Assembly: GCA_015499995.1 (NCBI GenBank)
Contig: JADNRV010000003.1
Coordinates: 372,001 to 436,000 of the forward strand
Length of the DNA: 64,000 bases
Origin: Flammula alnicola
Lineage: Eukaryota > Basidiomycota > Agaricomycetes > Agaricales > Strophariaceae
Reading direction: 5' to 3'
The notes below the pieces were generated by a model. The model was not told where the DNA came from and ran no database searches. It saw nothing but the letters and a program-made list of their open reading frames with translations. Position 1 is the stretch's first letter. The number at the start of each line of letters is the position of its first letter. The position numbers and the translations under genes are program-made. This document shows positions 58,500 to 64,000 of the stretch, piece by piece.

Positions 58500-60210
58500 A
58501 CAGCTCAGACGGCTACAAAAGGAGCTGAAAGACTACGCTCCTCCTGCGCTTTCTGCAAGTCTTCTCGCGCCTCGAGGTCCTGAAGATCCGGAGAAACGGT
58601 GGTGGCTATTCTCAGAGGAGGAATCCACGCTGGACAATTCAAGAGCTCTAGTCACTGACTCTGAACTGATCGGGGCCATGCGGAAGAATTGGGAGCATTG
58701 GACACTCCGAAGGTATCTATAGCGCCGGACTGCACAATTGACTCATTCTCATGAAAATTTCTTCCCTAGGGTCTTTTATTGACGGGACCTCCTGGTTCTG
58801 GAAAGAGCTTCATCGTCGATCTGTGGTGCTTGTCCTCGAAATATATCGTGGAGTATGGGAGGAGACCCAACGCCGGATGAAGGCGATATATTCGAGCTCT
58901 AAGCCCAGCAGTCCGGAAAAAGTCCTTGGAACAAGTCGATTCGCCACCACGTACAATAACTCGTGAAAATCGGGTCCTTGCCTATCCGGTGTGGGCGTTC
59001 AGAAGCCTTTTTTTCAGGGGCCGACCCGTCTATCGCGTTCATGGTCGCGAAACGGCTTCTGTCGTCACTGGCTTGTTGTCTTCGACGAGATCCGGCTTTT
59101 GGACGTGTCAAGCGCCAACTTGCCCGCACTTGCTCAACGGTCCAAATTCGAGGAAGCTCTTCAGCCAAACTTCTCTAGTAAATACAGGTAACATTCTGCG
59201 TCATTTTTTTTACGCCTTGGTGCTGATATTGGCTTAGAACCTGCAAGTCGGGAGTTTCGTGTTTTTGGCCGGACCGTACAAATTCCGTGGGTTTCAGGAT
59301 TGTTACGCAAATTCTCCTTTGCTGATCTGTGCAGTCAGGTCAGTTTTTGCTCCTGCAAGATGGTGGAATTTTTCTGAACGATTTGACTAGTCCCTTGGTC
59401 CTGCTGATTATTTGACTATTGCGTCAAATTTTGCTGTTGTTGCAATAACAGATGTCCCAGTTCTCCCATTATATTGAAAGATCAAGCCCGTCGATTTACC
59501 TTCCTTATCGACGCACTCTATGAATCTCGGTGCAAAATTATCTGCCTTGCTGAAACCACACCCGACAACCTCCTCTTTCCTGATGCACTGTCGTCAAAGG
59601 AAAGACATGTGGACATAATGATGGCCGAATCAGTCGCCGAGACACAGGACGTTTATGGTCCTAATGTCTCCTCTTACGCCATTCCAGAAATACGTGAAGC
59701 TCCTGTTCCTAAAGTAGTGCTGTCAATCGATACGTTGTCTTTCTTCTCTGGTACGTTCTTCTGTTTTAATGATAGCAAGAACACTGCTTGAGAAACGATT
59801 ATTAGTCACCTTGTTCTTCAAGGTGAAGAAGAACAGTTCGCGTTCAAACGTGCCCTCTCTCGTCTTGTAGAAATGACAAATGCCGCATATAACCGCACTG
59901 ATAAGTGGGCACCTATTCCTCTGAGTGCGCGTAAATGGGAAACGGATTCCTTTCCGACATTCGCTGCACACCTCTGATGCGTCTGTCGCACCTGACTCTG
60001 CCCCGAACAGGCCTTACAAATCCTTAGACGATGATCCGGAGAATTTTGCTGACGAGGCCTCATACGTTACTATTTACGTGTCCTTCAAGCCCCCGCACGC
60101 CCCGCACCTCAGTCCGAACTACGTGTGGGGCGTAAGAGAGGACGGGCCGGGGTAGCGAAGCGAAGGACTGGGGAAAAGGGGCCAAAGTTTTCGATCGCAA
60201 GAACCATTCG
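58500..60210 (+). pseudogene. AFG1/LACE1-type mitochondrial AAA ATPase pseudogene
   Basis: Pieces of an AFG1-like ATPase lie in order on the plus strand but in different frames. They are LRRLQKELKDYAPPALSAS (58505 on), the Walker A loop LLLTGPPGSGKSFIVDLW (about 58773), YRGVWEETQRRMKAIYSSS, PSIAFMVAKRLL, the Walker B region RHWLVVFDEIRLLDVSSAN (about 59065), REFRVFGRTVQIPW, LGPADYLTIASNFAVVAITD, DQARRFTFLIDALYESRCKI, IMMAESVAETQDVYGPNVSS, FKRALSRLVEMT and finally NYVWGVRED (about 60118). Lesions include a frameshift with lost sequence after the Walker A segment, a TGA near 58963, a frameshift before the Walker B segment, and missing sequence between SSAN and KFEEAL. It cannot encode an intact ATPase as assembled. 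Confidence 0.85.
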
Positions 60211-60271
60211 GCCATCAGCGACAAATCGACCTCGACCTCGACCTCATCGGATAAATAATTCTGGATACTTC

Positions 60272-60279
60272 GCGCACAG
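60272..60279. repeat. 8-bp target-site duplication (left) GCGCACAG
   Basis: Identical to 60849-60856, on the other side of the MITE. An 8-bp duplication is characteristic of hAT transposons. Confidence 0.85.
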
Positions 60280-60848
60280 TAGTGCTGGGTTTGTTAGTTC
60301 CATGTTAGTAACATACCAGTATATCACGTGTTAGTAACATGTTAGTAACCTATCTAACATGGATGGCAAAAATTCTCGTGTGATATACTGTGATATACCT
60401 CAAATATCAACCGAAGCTTCGCATTTTCTATCCAGCAACTCACACATTGTGTTTGCACAGAAAATCAATGTAAAAGAATACTGGCATGAATTTCTATTTT
60501 TGGATGTGCATTACCTCACGTGCCCGGGTAATAAATCCTGTAGCCACACCGGGCCGTGTAATGCCGAGTACTCCGGCCTCTCAAAATTTTGACAAAAATC
60601 CTTCCGTTACTCAGAAGTGATTCTTGTTCCCTGATTCTTCATGCTAGCACATGAATCTAACATATATAACATGTTAGATACCTCATCTGTGTGTTACTAA
60701 CACGTTATTAACATGGAATTTTTTCGATTCTTTTTTTCCAATCACGTGACAAAATCACAGTTAGTAACTCAAGTATCTAACATCACAGCCCAGCCCAAAC
60801 CAATCTCACGTTACTAACATAGCCCAATAGCAATCTAACCCAGCCCTA
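60280..60848. mobile_element. hAT-type non-autonomous MITE
   Basis: A 569-bp non-coding element with terminal inverted repeats (TAGTGCTGGGTTTGTTAG at the left; the reverse complement of the right end reads TAGGGCTGGGTTAG). It is flanked by the perfect 8-bp duplication GCGCACAG. Both subterminal regions are packed with GTTAGTAACATGTTAGTAAC-like repeats in both orientations, as expected for transposase-binding sites. No reading frame of note. It inserted about 70 bp downstream of the AFG1 pseudogene. Confidence 0.85.
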
Positions 60849-63681
60849 GCGCACAGTACAAACCTGAGCAAACGCACCTATACTTCTGTCCCATGGGTCA
60901 AAGTTGCAAGATACTTTTGCGTAAGTATTTTTACCCCGCACTCATTCAAGCTTTTTTTACGTACGCGTTTTATTGGGACAGCACATTCCCACTCTAGTGT
61001 CCGAGCTCTTCTTTCTTTATATTTATACGTGGGGAAAGGTGAAGCCTAGACGGACCTTTCGCGTTCTCCCAGAACAGAACAGGGCTTGCACTTGGCAGGC
61101 CTGCTTCTTGTCTATTTATCGATAACTAACATACAGATTACGGAGGCTTCGTGGTCTCTCTGTTTGTTCCGGCCTGCAAATTTTCAAAATCTCCTCTGGA
61201 TCCCAACTCAAGCAATGAGTTCCGAATTCGGCGCTCAAACGGCACACTACACCCAGTAAACCTGTGCGGCTTAGAACCTATACATGCACTCACTCGGGTC
61301 GTGGACGCGAACTAGTCATGGCAAGTCATGGTATATATGGAGCATGCGGCTCGCTCATTCGGTGCAAATTCATTAAAAAATTGCGACGGTCAAGGCCCAC
61401 CCACTCCCAGGAAGCTCTGAATCGCAGCGTACTCTAATTTTGCGCAGATAATTTCGCGGTCCTCCAAAGCTTTTTCTCATCAGTGCGAACACGCGAATAC
61501 GTTCCGTGTCTTTCCCAGACAAGAATACAAACTTCATGGCTGGAACACGCCCATCGTCCACGCTTCGGCTCGGACACAATGTTTATCTGCAGAAAGGTCT
61601 ACGAGTCTCTCACGACCCGAGGTTTCTCGGTTTATGACCCGGATTCAGCGTCACGCATGAAGTCAGGCAATGAGTACACACGGGATCGGAAGCATGGAAA
61701 AACCAATACTTCCGACTCTTGCCTGCCTGTGGCTCTTATCGCACTGATTCCAATCCGGTATTCAATGTGGCCTGATAGATCCCCTTTTATGAATGCAGTG
61801 GTGTGCTTTTGGATGAGCACTCAGGCCGAGTCGTTTTATCTCATCGTGGTTGTGAAAATTATTATGTTGTTCTTGACCTTTTCCATCGGGCCCGCCTCAT
61901 GTAATCATAACTGGACAAAAATCGGGTGAATTTTTGTTTTGTCCCGCATAAGGCCTGCCGCCTGAGGCCTGACCCGTTCTGACATAATTTACCCCACAGA
62001 CGGGCCGACAAGACCTGTATGGCGCTTATATGTTTTTATTTCAATAAAATATTAAGTATGCTTGCATTCAGCCAGATTCCACCCCCAGTAAGAGACTGTA
62101 ATGCGGGCGTGTCTGAATCCGATTTCGTGGAACTATATACGACGCGAACTTATTTCTTTATTCACAGTCAAATACGGTTACCCCCATGAAAGATAAATAA
62201 ACGCGTCGACGCCGGACCCGGAGGCGACTTGGAATAGGAAAAAATCTCCTGAAATAGGAAACTTAGCGCTGATCACCATCGCAACGAGAAGGCTGCCGTG
62301 TTATAACTCGGGTCCGGCTTTGAGAAAACCCAGAGTGTCGACAATCAACCAACGACGATACGGGGCGGCCGAACGAAAAACAAGAATAAAACCCAAGTTT
62401 ATTATTCCAGAGAGGATATGTGTGCGTGCGTATGCAAGTATATATAGTAGGTAGCAGTATGGTATGCGATGGACTGTGGATATGCGTAAGTAGGAATATG
62501 TTGATGCTGAGCTAGTATAATATAATGTAATGCGGAAATAGATCGACAGAGAGCGAGAAAGGGGGAAAGATGCTGGGAGTTTGACTATGCGGCGGGCGAT
62601 GAAATTGTGATCGAGGCGTATGTGTGGTGCGTGTGATGAATGTGTAGGAGAGTAATCGATATAAGGGTAATAGGCAAGCAGGCAGGCAAGGTACTCGTAC
62701 TCGTACTCGGCACATCGTGCACGAAAAAGGGAAAGAAAAAAAGGTAAAATACACAAGTCAAGAAAAGAAAAAAGCAGAACAGGCCAGAACCGCCCACAAC
62801 GGAGGGCTGGAACCACATGGAAAGAGAAAAAAAAAGGAAGCTGTGGGAAGTAGAAACGACGAAAAACTATGATGTGTGATGCGAAAACCCCGGGCGGATG
62901 CAAGCTCTGAACCAGTGACGAATACGATGATGACACCGAACGGGCATATCGACAGGGGATGCGTAAGGAGGCCGGTTGGTGATTAGTTGGTTCGCCTTAT
63001 GTGCTGGTAAGTAATTGAATGGGCGTCAGGTCGGATGATGCATGGTGTCGTAATATAACTCGGGGCCGTCAACGGGTCACTGACGTATATCCAAGTAAGT
63101 GTGTTTGATGACCGACCATACCACGGGCAAGGCCATATTGCGTTCGTTACAGCAACAGCGGTGACGTTTGCTGACAACGAACATATTATAAACGCTCGCC
63201 GAGTTGAGACAAACAGAAGTGGTGTCGATCGATCCAATAAAATATGCGCAAGAGCCGTAGGTAGCATGAGCAAATGTCCGAAGAAGAAATGCGGGCGTTC
63301 CAAAAGGTTTGGTATCGTGTCGGTCGTAATTTATGCAAGGTTGTTTTGGAAAATATCTTGGGTACAATGTTTTTCGTTCCATACGATGATGATGTCGGGT
63401 CTCGTCCTGCATAATCCACATGATATATCAAGCGCCGCTATCCAAGTCCAAGTTTCGAGTCCAAACGCGCGTTGCGTGCATGCGGGTATGCGCAGGCGAG
63501 ACGTAGGCCAAGGCGCTGGTGCCGTTGAAGGCCAAATGTTCGCATTCGCTCGTTTGCTCAGCGCTACGTGACGCTCCTCGCCTGCCTCTGACTAGCCCCA
63601 CGGCAGGTCAACAAACCACGTCCGTCCGTCGCACATCCTCATCCGTCACAACACGCGCGCCTACGCCCTCCCAAGCGGCCC
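60849..63681. other. 2.8-kb region without recognisable genes
   Basis: It begins with the right copy of the 8-bp duplication (60849-60856). A 211-codon minus-strand frame (62301-62936) is Tyr/Phe/Ser-rich and judged non-coding. No family, repeat ends or RNA gene were found. Confidence 0.4.
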
Positions 63682-64000
63682 CTACCGCGACGCACTCCAC
63701 GAAACCGGCAAGACCCTCCTCGGAATAACAACCCTCAACATCACGCCATCAAACTCTGCCCTTACTTGCACCAGGTCCGCATCGTAGCCAAACGATATCC
63801 TGCGCTCAAAGTGGCCTGCACAAAACATTGATCAGTACACCATTTCGCTCAACCCAAAAAAATGGCAACGCACCACCGCCATTCTCCCAACTATCAGCCA
63901 CAACATGCAATATCCTCCTCCTCTTCGTCGCCAGCGTGATGCCCTCCCTGCTAAACCCAGGCAGCCTCACAAGCAACTTGTACTCGCCCGGCGTCGTCTC
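63682..64000 (-). CDS. Hsp20/alpha-crystallin-like protein, copy B (5' partial)
   Basis: A close relative of copy A on the opposite strand, running off the right edge. Visible exons are 63874->64000 and 63682-63815, separated by a 58-nt intron at the same position and phase as in copy A. The protein reads EYKLLVRLPGFSREGITLAT, KRRRILHVVADSWENGGG, HFERRISFGYDADLVQVRAE and FDGVMLRVVIPRR, ending VSWSASR. The first visible codon begins at base 64000. The N-terminus is outside the window. Confidence 0.8.

Noticed and set aside
58751..59971. A working AFG1 gene with unusual introns
   Set aside because: The TGA near 58963 and the frame changes around the Walker A and B regions are not flanked by usable splice sites, and conserved segments are missing.
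62301..62936. Minus-strand 211-codon frame
   Set aside because: Very rich in Tyr, Phe, Ser and Leu from a pyrimidine-biased strand; no signal of domains or splice structure.

Overview
The window is nuclear DNA from a filamentous basidiomycete, most likely a mushroom-forming agaricomycete. The genes are cut by many short introns (mostly 45-75 nt, GT..AG, with CTRAY-like branch points), intergenic gaps are short, and the recognisable proteins are typical of this group: a fungal HECT-like protein, Prm1, Sey1, Uve1, Mdm31, an AFG1-type ATPase and agaric-type Tc1/mariner and hAT-like elements. Exon structures were worked out by hand from splice signals, reading phase and family conservation. All lengths are for those models.

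Layout, left to right. 0-6 kb: 3' part of a HAD phosphatase gene (+), then a large coiled-coil/disordered protein (-) with a tandem array of similar phase-0 exons. 6-7.4 kb: a decayed Tc1/mariner element with 59-bp terminal inverted repeats. 7.7-13 kb: mitochondrial ferredoxin YAH1 (+), weak candidate genes, then the Bax-inhibitor-type membrane protein BXI1 (+). 13-22 kb: four minus-strand genes: a CFA-synthase-like methyltransferase, MDM31, a small basic Cys-containing protein, and an MGST3-type glutathione S-transferase. 22-36 kb: a 1412-aa disordered coiled-coil protein (+), RVS161 (-) head-to-head with the UV endonuclease UVE1 (+), and a 1292-aa disordered protein (-). 39-42 kb: acetoacetyl-CoA synthetase (-). 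43-51 kb: SEY1 and PRM1 in tandem (+), PRM1 carrying an apparent one-base frameshift. 51-54.4 kb: a WW-HECT-like protein with no catalytic cysteine (-) and a secreted protein with several dibasic sites (-). 55.8-64 kb: two closely similar Hsp20-like genes in inverted, convergent orientation. Between them lie a truncated C2H2 exon, an AFG1 pseudogene, a short tandem repeat and a hAT-type MITE.

Functionally this is mostly a housekeeping neighbourhood: mitochondrial genes (YAH1, MDM31, perhaps UVE1), membrane shaping and fusion (RVS161, SEY1, PRM1, BXI1), lipid and ketone-body metabolism (methyltransferase, AACS) and stress or detoxification (MGST3-like, Hsp20-like). No secondary-metabolite cluster, CRISPR array or convincing RNA gene was seen. 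The parts that look least described are the exon-module protein at 0.9-5.6 kb, the pseudo-HECT protein at 51-53 kb, and the rearranged interval between the inverted Hsp20-like paralogues.
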